Assembly: GCA_049840435.1 (NCBI GenBank)
Contig: JASGKY010000002.1
Coordinates: 88,100 to 152,099 of the forward strand
Length of the DNA: 64,000 nucleotides
Direction: 5' to 3'
From: JADLHS01 sp049840435
Lineage (GTDB): Bacteria; Verrucomicrobiota; Verrucomicrobiia; Limisphaerales; JADLHS01
Position 1 is the first letter of the stretch. Each line of letters opens with the position of its first letter. Below the pieces are notes generated by a model. It saw only the letters and a program-made list of their open reading frames with translations, did not search any database and had not been told where the DNA came from. Shown here in pieces: positions 51,005 to 59,469 of this stretch. Position numbers and translations under genes: made by a program.

Positions 51005-51567
51005 TTCTTTCCGAAGCTCTGGGGCGCGGTGTAGACGTAGATGCTGTGATCTCGTTTGTTGGCTTCCGACCGTTCCACGGCCGTCGGCTTCCAGCCGCGG
51101 ATTTCGTAATCGTGCGAGACGATGCGTGTGCCCGGGCGGAGCGTCTTTTCCAGCTTGGGCCGCACCAGGTCGTTTGAATCGCGGAGCAGATAGAGCACCA
51201 CAACGTTGGCCGGCGCGAGATCCACTTCCATCAGGTCGGCATGCAGCACGCTCACGCTCTTCTCCATCCCGGCGCGCTTGATATTCTCGCTGGCTTCTTT
51301 CACCAATCTTTGCGAGATTTCCACGCCCACGGCCTTGGCCCGATACTTCTGCGCGGCGGCGATCAACACGCGGCCATCGCCGCAACCCAGGTCATATACG
51401 GTTTCGCCCGGCTTGACGCCTGCGAGGGCGAGCATCTTGTCGACAATATTTTGGGGAGTGGCGACGAACGGAGCGAGGCTCTTGGCGCTGCCTATGGCGG
51501 TGGGCTGTCCGGCCACGAAGGCCGTGAGGACTAGGGCGGCGCTGGCGGAACAGGCGAAGCGTAACAT
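51001..51567 (-). CDS. class I SAM-dependent methyltransferase-like protein with signal peptide
   Basis: A 188-residue Rossmann methyltransferase. SAM-binding motif I is VYDLGCGDGRVLIAAA, followed by the acidic loop AVGVEISQRLVKEA, motif II VSVLHADLMEVD and PANVVVLYLLRD. The preceding segment VATPQNIVDKMLALAGVKPG is typical of this group. The N-terminus (MLRFACSASAALVLTAFVAG) looks like a signal peptide, odd for an enzyme needing cytoplasmic SAM. It is the first gene of a tight operon (esterase, kinase, rhomboid, LmbE). Substrate unknown. Confidence 0.82.
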   Translation of the reverse strand: MLRFACSASAALVLTAFVAGQPTAIGSAKSLAPFVATPQNIVDKMLALAGVKPGETVYDLGCGDGRVLIAAAQKYRAKAVGVEISQRLVKEASENIKRAGMEKSVSVLHADLMEVDLAPANVVVLYLLRDSNDLVRPKLEKTLRPGTRIVSHDYEIRGWKPTAVERSEANKRDHSIYVYTAPQSFGKK

Positions 51568-51634
51568 GGACGGCGATAACCCCCGGAAATCGCGAAAACT
51601 AGCTATTCCTGATACGCAGCCCGGCCTCCTGCGG

Positions 51635-52903
51635 TTACTGGCCGGATGGCGCTCCCACGCTCAGCGCATTGCGGCTGCCGCGGGATTTAACGATCTGCGA
51701 GACCATTTCCGAGACAGCGTACCACAGGTCCCGTGGGCGGCTGATGGTGTATTCCATGCCTTTCATGAACTTCACCGCATGGGATATGGAGTCGCGCCAG
51801 GGCGTGGCTTGCGGGTGGAGATTGTAATTCATATAGAAGATCGGGCAGTCGATGTGCCCAATCTGCCGCAGCGAATCCTGGCTGACGTTCTCCTCGAGCA
51901 TCGCCTTGGGACCGGCAAAGACCACAGCGTCTACCGGCGCTTTCTCGCCGCCCACTTCGCTGAGCAACAACTGCTCGAGAAACTCCGTTTCCCCACGCTT
52001 GTTCGAGAGACGGGCCAAGTCCACTGTGCCCAGCTTGATGCCGCCGACGGCTTTGCCCAGGGCGGGGAAGTCGATCTTGTCGGCGTTCTCCTGCTTGTAG
52101 AGCACCTGGCGCTCATGCATGTTGAAGGCGACCAGGGAGAAGCGCCCAATCCGAGGATCGCGCGAAATCTGCCGCAAAATCGAGACCAGCGCCGCGGTGT
52201 CAATCGGCTGCAAGGTGGCGGCGGTCGCTTTCTGCGGCGCGAAGTTCACTAGCACTTTCACGTTCAGCGGACGGTCCGGCTGGCGAGCCACAGGCGGCTC
52301 GTCGCGGAACTGTTCGGCCTCGAGATTCTCGATCGCTCCGGTGGCGATCATGAGTTGCATGTTCTTGTCCTTCGGCGGCAGCGCGGCTTCGACGTCCCAA
52401 TAGGCGGAGCACACACGCTCGGTCCGGTCGCGGATTAGCCATTCGATCCGGTACTTTCCTTCTCCCAGATCGAAGCCGCCTTGCAGCGACGCTTCGCCCT
52501 TGGCGTCTTCCTCCACGCTCGGCACGCGGATCTTCTGCGAAAAGTAGACCGGCCCGCCGGTGGGCTTGCCCACGGCGTCCAGATGCGTCACGCGGAACAG
52601 GATGGTCAACAGGTTCTCGTTACCGGCCAGCTCCTTGAGCGGAACGTTCACATCGTAGGCGGCGTGGAAACGCAAATCGAACCCGAGGATGGCTTTTTCA
52701 TGGTCCACCACGCAGGGCAGATCCTTACGCGGTTCACCAGCTTCGAGCACAGCCATATCGGTGCCGAACAGCCGCGGGGCGCCGCCGGAGGTGGCGAGAA
52801 TGTTCTGACCTTGGGCGGCCAATGCGGCCAAACACACAAAAGTGGGAATTCGCGCCGAGGCGAGAGAGTGAAGGCGTTTCGGATTGCCGCGGAACTTCCG
52901 CAT
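51635..52903 (-). CDS. secreted protein of unknown function, possible VWA-like domain
   Basis: About 422 residues from ATG 52903. A longer frame reaches 52975. A basic N-terminus and hydrophobic stretch (IPTFVCLAALAAQG) suggest export. A beta-rich first half (HEKAILGFDLRFHAAYDVNV) is followed by a part resembling a von Willebrand A-like fold (RPLNVKVLVNFAPQ, VSILRQISRDPRIGRFSLVA, VDAVVFAGPKAMLEE). The metal-binding DxSxS motif is not evident. Related VWA-like proteins are common in Acidobacteria, with no known role. Confidence 0.6.
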   Translation of the reverse strand: MRKFRGNPKRLHSLASARIPTFVCLAALAAQGQNILATSGGAPRLFGTDMAVLEAGEPRKDLPCVVDHEKAILGFDLRFHAAYDVNVPLKELAGNENLLTILFRVTHLDAVGKPTGGPVYFSQKIRVPSVEEDAKGEASLQGGFDLGEGKYRIEWLIRDRTERVCSAYWDVEAALPPKDKNMQLMIATGAIENLEAEQFRDEPPVARQPDRPLNVKVLVNFAPQKATAATLQPIDTAALVSILRQISRDPRIGRFSLVAFNMHERQVLYKQENADKIDFPALGKAVGGIKLGTVDLARLSNKRGETEFLEQLLLSEVGGEKAPVDAVVFAGPKAMLEENVSQDSLRQIGHIDCPIFYMNYNLHPQATPWRDSISHAVKFMKGMEYTISRPRDLWYAVSEMVSQIVKSRGSRNALSVGAPSGQ

Positions 52904-53060
52904 TGCTCCTCCGTCAGGCTCTATATCGTCTACACAGGGGACCCGGAACAGTGTATCGCTGGCAGAGCGATTCATGTATTATGCCGCAATCCTATCCCGG
53001 TGCAAACCGTTTTGTAAAGGAAATGGCGCCTAGTACGCAATATGCTAGCCTTTGGCTCAT

Positions 53061-53909
53061 ATGAAGTTTCTCGTATACAGTCAAAACGGCGGAGCGCCCC
53101 AGCCGGGCGTGCTCTTGGACGACCGGGTCGTCTCCATCGCCGGGGCCGGATTTCCCGACCTGTTGTCGGTGATCCAGGCGGGCGAGCGCGGACGGGAAAT
53201 CGTCGACGCGCATTTGAAGAAAGGCCATGCCGGCTTGCCGCTGGCCAGTGTGAAGCTCCACGCGCCGCTGCCCAATCCGCCCAAGCTCTTCATGGTGGGC
53301 CTGAACTATCGCGACCACGCCATCGAGTCGAACATGGCCATCCCCACCGTGCCGGCCGTCTTCAGCAAGTTCAACTCTTCGATCGTGGGCCCGGGCGACG
53401 AGATCGTCCTCCACAACGCCACCACGCAGCCGGATTACGAATGCGAATTTGCGTTTATCATCGGCAAGCGCGGCAAGCACATCGATCCGGCGAAGTGGCG
53501 CGACTATATCTTCGGCTATACGGCCATCAACGACGTTTCCGCGCGCGACCTGCAACTGGCCACGTCGCAGTGGCTGCTCGGCAAGACGTGCGACACCTTC
53601 TGCCCTATGGGCCCGTGGATCGTCACCGCGGATGAGTTGACTGATCCGCATAACCTGCAGATCAAGACGACCATCAACGGCGAGGTGTTGCAGAATTCGA
53701 ACACCAAAGAGTTAATCTTCGATGTGCCCGCGTTGCTGGCCTACATGACCAAGACGCTGACGCTCGAACCCGGCGACACGGTCAGCACCGGCACGCCGCC
53801 CGGCGTAGGCTTTGCCCGCAAGCCGCCGCGTTACTTGCGCGCCGGCGACGATTGCGTGATCACGGTGGAAGGCATCGGCGATTTGCGCAATCCGGTGGTG
53901 GCCGAGTAG
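53061..53909 (+). CDS. fumarylacetoacetate hydrolase (FAH) family protein
   Basis: A 282-residue FAH-fold enzyme of the hydratase/decarboxylase superfamily. Diagnostic blocks are KLFMVGLNYRDHAIESNMAI, YECEFAFIIGKRGKHI (metal Glu), YTAINDVSARDLQ, and TGTPPGVGFARKPPRYLRAG. Metal ligands are intact. Family members open or cleave beta-diketo acids in aromatic and sugar-acid breakdown; the substrate is not clear. ATG 53061 is preferred to an in-frame start at 53052. Its end overlaps the convergent YcaQ-like gene by 79 bases. Confidence 0.92.
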   Translation: MKFLVYSQNGGAPQPGVLLDDRVVSIAGAGFPDLLSVIQAGERGREIVDAHLKKGHAGLPLASVKLHAPLPNPPKLFMVGLNYRDHAIESNMAIPTVPAVFSKFNSSIVGPGDEIVLHNATTQPDYECEFAFIIGKRGKHIDPAKWRDYIFGYTAINDVSARDLQLATSQWLLGKTCDTFCPMGPWIVTADELTDPHNLQIKTTINGEVLQNSNTKELIFDVPALLAYMTKTLTLEPGDTVSTGTPPGVGFARKPPRYLRAGDDCVITVEGIGDLRNPVVAE

Positions 53910-55033
53910 TCGAGCCCCAACCAATCCGCGACGGCCGCCAGTTCCTCACTCAGTGAGGCGGCGGCCGTTTTCTTGTTCACGCCTTTTTCGTAGTGCGTGG
54001 AGAGGGCCTTCAACTGGCCGGCGGCGCGATCGGCCTTCAGGTCCACCCGTGCGACGATCTGGTCGCCGAGCAGGAACGGCAACACGTAGTATCCGTATCG
54101 CCGCTTGTGCGCGGGCGTGTAGATCTCGATGCGGTACTCGAAGCCGAAGAGCCGCTCCGCACGAGGACGGAACCACACCACGGGATCGAAGGGCGAGAGC
54201 AGGGCCCGTGCTTCGATCGCGCGCGGCAGCTTCGCGTCGCGATGCAGATAGGCTTTCTCTTTCCAGCCTTCGACGGCCACCTCGCGAATGTCGCCGCGCT
54301 CGAGCAACTCCGGCAGATGACGGCGCGCATCGGGCATCTTCATCCGGTAGTAGTCGGCGAAGTCCGCCAACGTGCCTACGCCATGCGCCCGGGCGGATCG
54401 TGCGAGCAACTCGCGTTTAGCGTCTTCGGGCGTGTGCATCTTCGCGTGATGCTCCGCTTCGACCACGCGCTCGGCCAGGTCATAGACGCGGGCGAAGTTC
54501 GGCAGGCGCCGCGCGACGCCCAGGACGCCGCGACCGAAATGCGCTTCGAGGATCACACGTTGGATGCTCTTGTACCAGGAGCCTTCAATCCGTCCGCGCC
54601 CGCCATCGGGACCGGGCAGGTCCTCTCCGGCCAGCGCTCCGCGCTCGCGGATCTGTTCGATCACCCATGCGCCATAATCCTCATGCTGCGCCGTGAGGTG
54701 ATGCACCCAGCGCTCGCGATCGCGCCGATGGCGCAGCAGGGGCCAGGCGTCCATCGGCAGGATGCACGCCTCATGCGCCCACTGCTCCGTGAACGCGCCA
54801 CTGCGATACGCCCAATGGTCCAGATGAATGCGGTGGTAAGCGCCGATCCGGGAGAACGGCACGAAGTAGTGCGCCGGCACGAGCACATTCACGAAGTCCA
54901 GTTGGAGCAGCCCCAGCCGGTCGATCACCTGCCGCACATGCCGCCGCGTCGCGTTTGCCGGACGGGCCTTGTCGAACCCTTGCGCCGTCAGCGCGATTCG
55001 CCGCGCTTCGGCGATCGAGAGGCTGCTTCTCAT
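53831..55033 (-). CDS. YcaQ-like winged-helix DNA glycosylase family protein
   Basis: A 400-residue protein of the winged-helix YcaQ (AlkX)/AlkZ superfamily, whose known members unhook DNA interstrand crosslinks or remove bulky adducts. Typical segments are VRQVIDRLGLLQLDFVNVL, FTEQWAHEACILPMDAWPLL, LLSPFDPVVWFRPRAERLFG and YRIEIYTPAHKRRYGYYVLP. The last 20 residues (SATTGLRKSPMPSTVITQSS) are antisense to the FAH gene, so the true stop may be lost by an indel. Its ATG overlaps the upstream deacetylase stop by 4 bases, in an operon with pta. Confidence 0.85.
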   Translation of the reverse strand: MRSSLSIAEARRIALTAQGFDKARPANATRRHVRQVIDRLGLLQLDFVNVLVPAHYFVPFSRIGAYHRIHLDHWAYRSGAFTEQWAHEACILPMDAWPLLRHRRDRERWVHHLTAQHEDYGAWVIEQIRERGALAGEDLPGPDGGRGRIEGSWYKSIQRVILEAHFGRGVLGVARRLPNFARVYDLAERVVEAEHHAKMHTPEDAKRELLARSARAHGVGTLADFADYYRMKMPDARRHLPELLERGDIREVAVEGWKEKAYLHRDAKLPRAIEARALLSPFDPVVWFRPRAERLFGFEYRIEIYTPAHKRRYGYYVLPFLLGDQIVARVDLKADRAAGQLKALSTHYEKGVNKKTAAASLSEELAAVADWLGLDYSATTGLRKSPMPSTVITQSSPARK

Positions 55034-55926
55034 AGCGCCGCCTTTACCGTGTTCGCGTGGATCGTGATTGTGTCTTGTAGCAGCAGCGCGTATCCGCCGG
55101 CGAGCGTCATGGCGATGGGGATGCCTTGCGCTCGCGCCACACCGAACACGAGCTTGTCGCGCGCGGCCAGGCCTTCGATGCTCAACGCGAGGCCGCCGAG
55201 CTTGTCTTCGCGATACGGATCCGAGCCCGCGATATACATCACGAGATCCGGCCGGAACTGTGTCAGCGCCGGCGTCAACGCGCGTTCGAGAATGCGCAGA
55301 TACTCCGCATCGCCCGTGCCCCGCGCGAGCGGAATATCGATATCGGAAAACGGCTTGTGGAACGGATAGTTGTCGAGCTCATGAATCGAGAGCGTGAGCA
55401 CGCTCTCATCGTGCGAGAAGATCGCGGCCGTGCCATTGCCGTGGTGCACATCGACATCCACCACCATCGCGCGCCGGATGCTGCCATCGGCCTGCAGGGC
55501 GCGGATCGCGATCGCGACATCGTGCAGCGCGCAAAACCCCTCGCCGTGATCCGGATAGGCATGATGAAATCCACCGCTCAAGTTCACGCCTACCCTATCG
55601 CGCAAGGCGTTGTGTGCGGCGAGAATCGTGCCGCCGGTCGCGAGGAAAAACGCATCCACCATACGACTCGAATACGGAATTTCCAAGCGCTGAATCTGTT
55701 GATACGTCAACGTGCCGTGGCGCAGGGCGGTGGCCCATTCGCGCGTGTGGACGCGCAGCACATCCTCCATCGTGGCCGGCTGGGGCTCCACGAAGTCCGC
55801 TGTGTCGGCGAAGCCATCGGCGAGCAAGCGCTCGCGAATGAGCCGGAACTTCACCGAGGGAAAAACATGGTCGCCCAGATGCAGGTCATAGCCTTCGGCA
55901 TAGACGATCTGGAACGGCAGGCTCAC
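55030..55926 (-). CDS. histone-deacetylase family protein (class II-like)
   Basis: A 298-residue zinc-dependent arginase/deacetylase-fold protein. Catalytic marks are LSGGFHHAYPDHGEGFCALH (His pair), VVDVDVHHGNGTAAIFSHDE (zinc Asp and His), LTLSIHELDNYPF, and YIAGSDPYREDKLGGLALS (zinc Asp). Bacterial relatives deacetylate acetyl-polyamines, acetoin-pathway proteins or small amides. It overlaps both the upstream pta and the downstream YcaQ-like gene by 4 bases. Co-transcription with acetyl-phosphate metabolism hints at a protein-acetylation or acetate link (inference). Confidence 0.92.
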   Translation of the reverse strand: MSLPFQIVYAEGYDLHLGDHVFPSVKFRLIRERLLADGFADTADFVEPQPATMEDVLRVHTREWATALRHGTLTYQQIQRLEIPYSSRMVDAFFLATGGTILAAHNALRDRVGVNLSGGFHHAYPDHGEGFCALHDVAIAIRALQADGSIRRAMVVDVDVHHGNGTAAIFSHDESVLTLSIHELDNYPFHKPFSDIDIPLARGTGDAEYLRILERALTPALTQFRPDLVMYIAGSDPYREDKLGGLALSIEGLAARDKLVFGVARAQGIPIAMTLAGGYALLLQDTITIHANTVKAAL

Positions 55927-56879
55927 GATTGCAAGGCCGTCACGATGGCGACAGAGTAAATGTCATCGGCCGAGCAGCCGCGTGACAGATCGTTGGCGGG
56001 CTTGGCGAGCCCTTGCAGGAACGGCCCGAACGCGGCGCCGTGCGCGAGCCGCTCCACCAGCTTGTAGGCAATGTTGCCCGCATCGAGATCCGGAAAGATC
56101 AGCGTATTGGCGCGTCCGGCGACGGTGGATCCCGGGGCCTTCGACGCGCCTACTGCGGCCATCAACGCAGCATCAGCTTGCAACTCGCCATCGGCGTTCA
56201 GCTCCGGCGCGCGGGCGCGCAACGTCTTCAACGCCTCGACGATCTTTTCCGAATCCTCATGCTTGCCGCTGCCCTTGGTGGAAAACGAAAGCAGCGCGAC
56301 CGCGGGTTCGGCGCCAATCAACGCGCGCGTGGATTCTGCCGTCGCGATCGCGATGTCGGCCAACTGCGCGGATGTCGGTTGCACCACAATCGCGCAATCG
56401 GCGAACGCGAACAATCCGTTGTGGCCGAACGCGCGATCCGCCACGGCCATGACGAAGCAACTCGACACCGTGCGGACATTGGGCCTCGTGCCGATGCAAT
56501 GCAGCGCCGCGCGGACGGTCTCACCCGTTGTGTTGGCCGCTCCACCGACGAAGCCATCCGCGTCGCCGGCCGCGACCATCAGCGTGGCGAAGTATAGGGG
56601 CTTCGCCGCGATCACGTTCGCTTCCGCTTCCGTCAAGCCCTTCGCTCGCCGGCGTTCGTAGTAGAGCGATTGATAGCTCTTGAGCTTCGGATGCTTCTGC
56701 GGATCGCCCTGGCGAATCAGGATCGGCGTGGCGAGCCCATCGCGCTCGAGCCGCGTGGCCGCTTCGATCACGCGCGGATCATCGCCTTCGGGAAACACAA
56801 TGCGGCGGCGCGGCGACAACGCGCGAGCCCGTTCGGCTTGGCGCGCGATGAATTCCTGAGCGGAGACTGGCAGGGACAT
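55923..56879 (-). CDS. pta: phosphate acetyltransferase
   Basis: A 318-residue Pta enzyme converting acetyl-CoA and phosphate to acetyl phosphate. It shows RRRIVFPEGDDPRVIEAATR, FATLMVAAGDADGFVGGAAN, TTGETVRAALHCIG, SCFVMAVADRAFG and the C-terminal signature DLSRGCSADDIYSVAIVTAL. Length matches the short form of the family. It heads a three-gene operon with the deacetylase-like and YcaQ-like genes. No ackA partner is in the window. Confidence 0.92.
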   Translation of the reverse strand: MSLPVSAQEFIARQAERARALSPRRRIVFPEGDDPRVIEAATRLERDGLATPILIRQGDPQKHPKLKSYQSLYYERRRAKGLTEAEANVIAAKPLYFATLMVAAGDADGFVGGAANTTGETVRAALHCIGTRPNVRTVSSCFVMAVADRAFGHNGLFAFADCAIVVQPTSAQLADIAIATAESTRALIGAEPAVALLSFSTKGSGKHEDSEKIVEALKTLRARAPELNADGELQADAALMAAVGASKAPGSTVAGRANTLIFPDLDAGNIAYKLVERLAHGAAFGPFLQGLAKPANDLSRGCSADDIYSVAIVTALQS

Positions 56880-56922
56880 CAGTGTGGACTCCCCATTGTA
56901 ATGGCTACACTAGTGAGAGTTT

Positions 56923-57858
<936 letters not shown>

Positions 57859-57879
57859 ACGGGTTCTAGTGTAAAGAGA

Positions 57880-57915
57880 GGGCTCGAGACTCTTGTCTTG
57901 AGCCCTTCTCATTTT
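57880..57915 (+). terminator. hairpin terminator after mdh
   Basis: An 11-base stem (GGGCTCGAGAC at 57880-57890 and GTCTTGAGCCC at 57895-57905, one mismatch) with a TCTT loop is followed by TTCTCATTTT. It lies 21 bases after the mdh stop, as expected for its terminator. Confidence 0.75.
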
Positions 57916-57954
57916 GTAGGCTAGAGGGTCAAAGATCCCGAAAGGAACGAGAGA

Positions 57955-58071
57955 ATGGGTCCGGAACAGACCGTACAAATTGTGTGTGGCGTGTTGGCGG
58001 TGCTCTGCGTGGCGGTCATTGTGATGCGCCGCAAGAACACGAAGAAGAAAGATGCCGGAGACGATTTTTAA
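57955..58071 (+). CDS. 38-residue single-pass membrane protein
   Basis: A small gene with a good ribosome-binding site (AAGGAACGAGAG just upstream of ATG 57955). The product has one membrane helix (VQIVCGVLAVLCVAVIVM) and a strongly basic then acidic tail (RRKNTKKKDAGDDF). It lies between the mdh terminator and the SET gene on the same strand, so it is probably the first gene of that transcript. Function unknown. Confidence 0.6.
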   Translation: MGPEQTVQIVCGVLAVLCVAVIVMRRKNTKKKDAGDDF

Positions 58072-58080
58072 ATACCGGCC

Positions 58081-58566
58081 GTGAGCGCGAAGGCGAAGAC
58101 ATCCAAACAGGCCGTCGTTTTAGAGCCGCAGGAACGGCGCCTGGATCCGAAGTATTGTTTTTTCAAACTGCGGCTGGGCGAATCGAAGGTCCATCGCTGG
58201 GGCGTGTTTGCGGAAGAGCGCATCCCCGCGCGCCGCAAGGTGATGGAGTACACGGGCGAGCGCATCAACCGGCGCGAGACCAAGCGCCGCAGTGAAGAGC
58301 GTCCGCTGCACTACCTCTTCACGCTCGATAGCTATTGGGCCATTGATGGCGCCGTGGGCGGCAGCGGGGCCGAATACGTCAATCATTGCTGCGAGCCCAA
58401 TATGTGGACCTGGATTGTCAAAGGCCACATCCTCTACATGAGCAACCGAGTCATCGAGCCGGGCGAGGAACTGACCCTCGACTACCACTTCGCCAAGGAT
58501 GTAGAAACCGTTCCCTGCAAATGCGGGGCAAAATCCTGTCGCGGCACCATAAACAATCTCGAATAG
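58081..58566 (+). CDS. SET-domain protein-lysine methyltransferase-like protein
   Basis: A 161-residue SET-domain protein from GTG 58081. SET motifs are SKVHRWGVFAEERIPARRKV, MEYTGERINRRE, GAEYVNHCCEPNMWTW (NHxCxPN, SAM-binding pseudoknot), GEELTLDYHF, and a post-SET-like Cys cluster (CKCGAKSCRG). Eukaryotic SET enzymes methylate histone lysines; bacterial ones methylate ribosomal or DNA-binding proteins, or are uncharacterised. It starts 9 bases after the small membrane protein. The target is unknown. Confidence 0.92.
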   Translation: MSAKAKTSKQAVVLEPQERRLDPKYCFFKLRLGESKVHRWGVFAEERIPARRKVMEYTGERINRRETKRRSEERPLHYLFTLDSYWAIDGAVGGSGAEYVNHCCEPNMWTWIVKGHILYMSNRVIEPGEELTLDYHFAKDVETVPCKCGAKSCRGTINNLE

Positions 58567-58594
58567 CCGCCGATAAATCAGCTAGGATACCTCT

Positions 58595-58852
58595 ATGGGA
58601 ACGGCAGCCCTGTTTGAGCAATTGATTGACCCGTTGGCAGAATGTCTGACGGTGGAATCGGCTCAGCGCGTTGTGGACTTAGTCGCGTCGCCAGCCGTCA
58701 CGGAAGGCATTGCGAACTTGGCCGAACGCGCCAACGACGGACTCTTGAGCGAGTCGGAACGCGCCGAATTCGAGGCTATCCTAAGCGCCGCGGACTTCAT
58801 CGCGATCATCCAACTCAAAGCCCGTCACCGGCTCGCCGTCTCGAATTCGTGA
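58595..58852 (+). CDS. small protein paired with HNH nuclease
   Basis: An 85-residue helical acidic protein (VESAQRVVDLVASPAVTEGI, GLLSESERAEFEAILSAADF, IAIIQLKARHRLA). Its TGA overlaps the GTG start of the HNH gene (GTGA). This small-gene-plus-HNH pair is a recurring arrangement in Acidobacteria and Cyanobacteria, suggesting a partner or antitoxin-like role, which is inference. Confidence 0.7.
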   Translation: MGTAALFEQLIDPLAECLTVESAQRVVDLVASPAVTEGIANLAERANDGLLSESERAEFEAILSAADFIAIIQLKARHRLAVSNS

Positions 58853-59469
58853 CCGCCGCCGCTTTGCGGGACCTCGTCTGGGGTCGCGCGGCGGGTCGTT
58901 GCGAGTATTGCCTCTTCCACCAAAGGTATAGCCCGATGTTCCATCATCTGGAACACATCGTCGCGCGGAGCCATGGTGGCTCGAGCGAACCCTCGAATCT
59001 CGCCCTCGCCTGCCAGCGCTGCAAGCTTTACAAAGGCCCGAACCTCACTGGCTTCGATCCGAAAACGGGCGAGGTCGTTCGCCTGTTCCATCCGCGGCAG
59101 GACGCCTGGCTGGACCACTTCCGCATTGAGGAACTCGCCATCGAAGGCCGCACCGCGACGGGACGCGCCACGGTCCACCTTCTCAAGATCAATGAAAAGG
59201 GGCGGATCGACTTACGCGCCCGCCTGCGCACTTACGGCGACTTTCCGCCGGGCGATATCGCGGCCGATAGTCCGGCTGCCGGCCCAAGCACTACGCCCAA
59301 CAGCACAGCTAGCACCGGGATGATCAGCATGGCTTCCTGCAGGCCTTGCGCCCGATGCGCCGCCGTCACAGTGGATCCCGCGGCGAGTGTCCGCGCCCGC
59401 CAGTCCGACAATTGGCCCGTCAATAAAGGACCCATCGAAGCCCCGCAAAAATACATGAAGAGAAAATAG
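58849..59469 (+). CDS. HNH endonuclease
   Basis: An HNH nuclease from GTG 58849. The zinc/catalytic core reads AAGRCEYCLFHQRYSP, HHLEHIVARSHGGSSEPSNL and ALACQRCKLYKGPNL, with the two CxxC pairs and central His intact. The family usually ends near LRARLRTYGDFPP (about 59250). From there to 59469 the frame is antisense to the MFS gene and looks artificial, so a stop may be missing because of an indel. It is paired with the small upstream protein. Possible defence or mobile-element role is not demonstrated. Confidence 0.85.
   Translation: MTAAALRDLVWGRAAGRCEYCLFHQRYSPMFHHLEHIVARSHGGSSEPSNLALACQRCKLYKGPNLTGFDPKTGEVVRLFHPRQDAWLDHFRIEELAIEGRTATGRATVHLLKINEKGRIDLRARLRTYGDFPPGDIAADSPAAGPSTTPNSTASTGMISMASCRPCARCAAVTVDPAASVRARQSDNWPVNKGPIEAPQKYMKRK

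Noticed and set aside
53993..55369. Plus-strand frame of 458 residues opposite the YcaQ-like gene
   Set aside because: Antisense of a recognised family; no domain and atypical composition.
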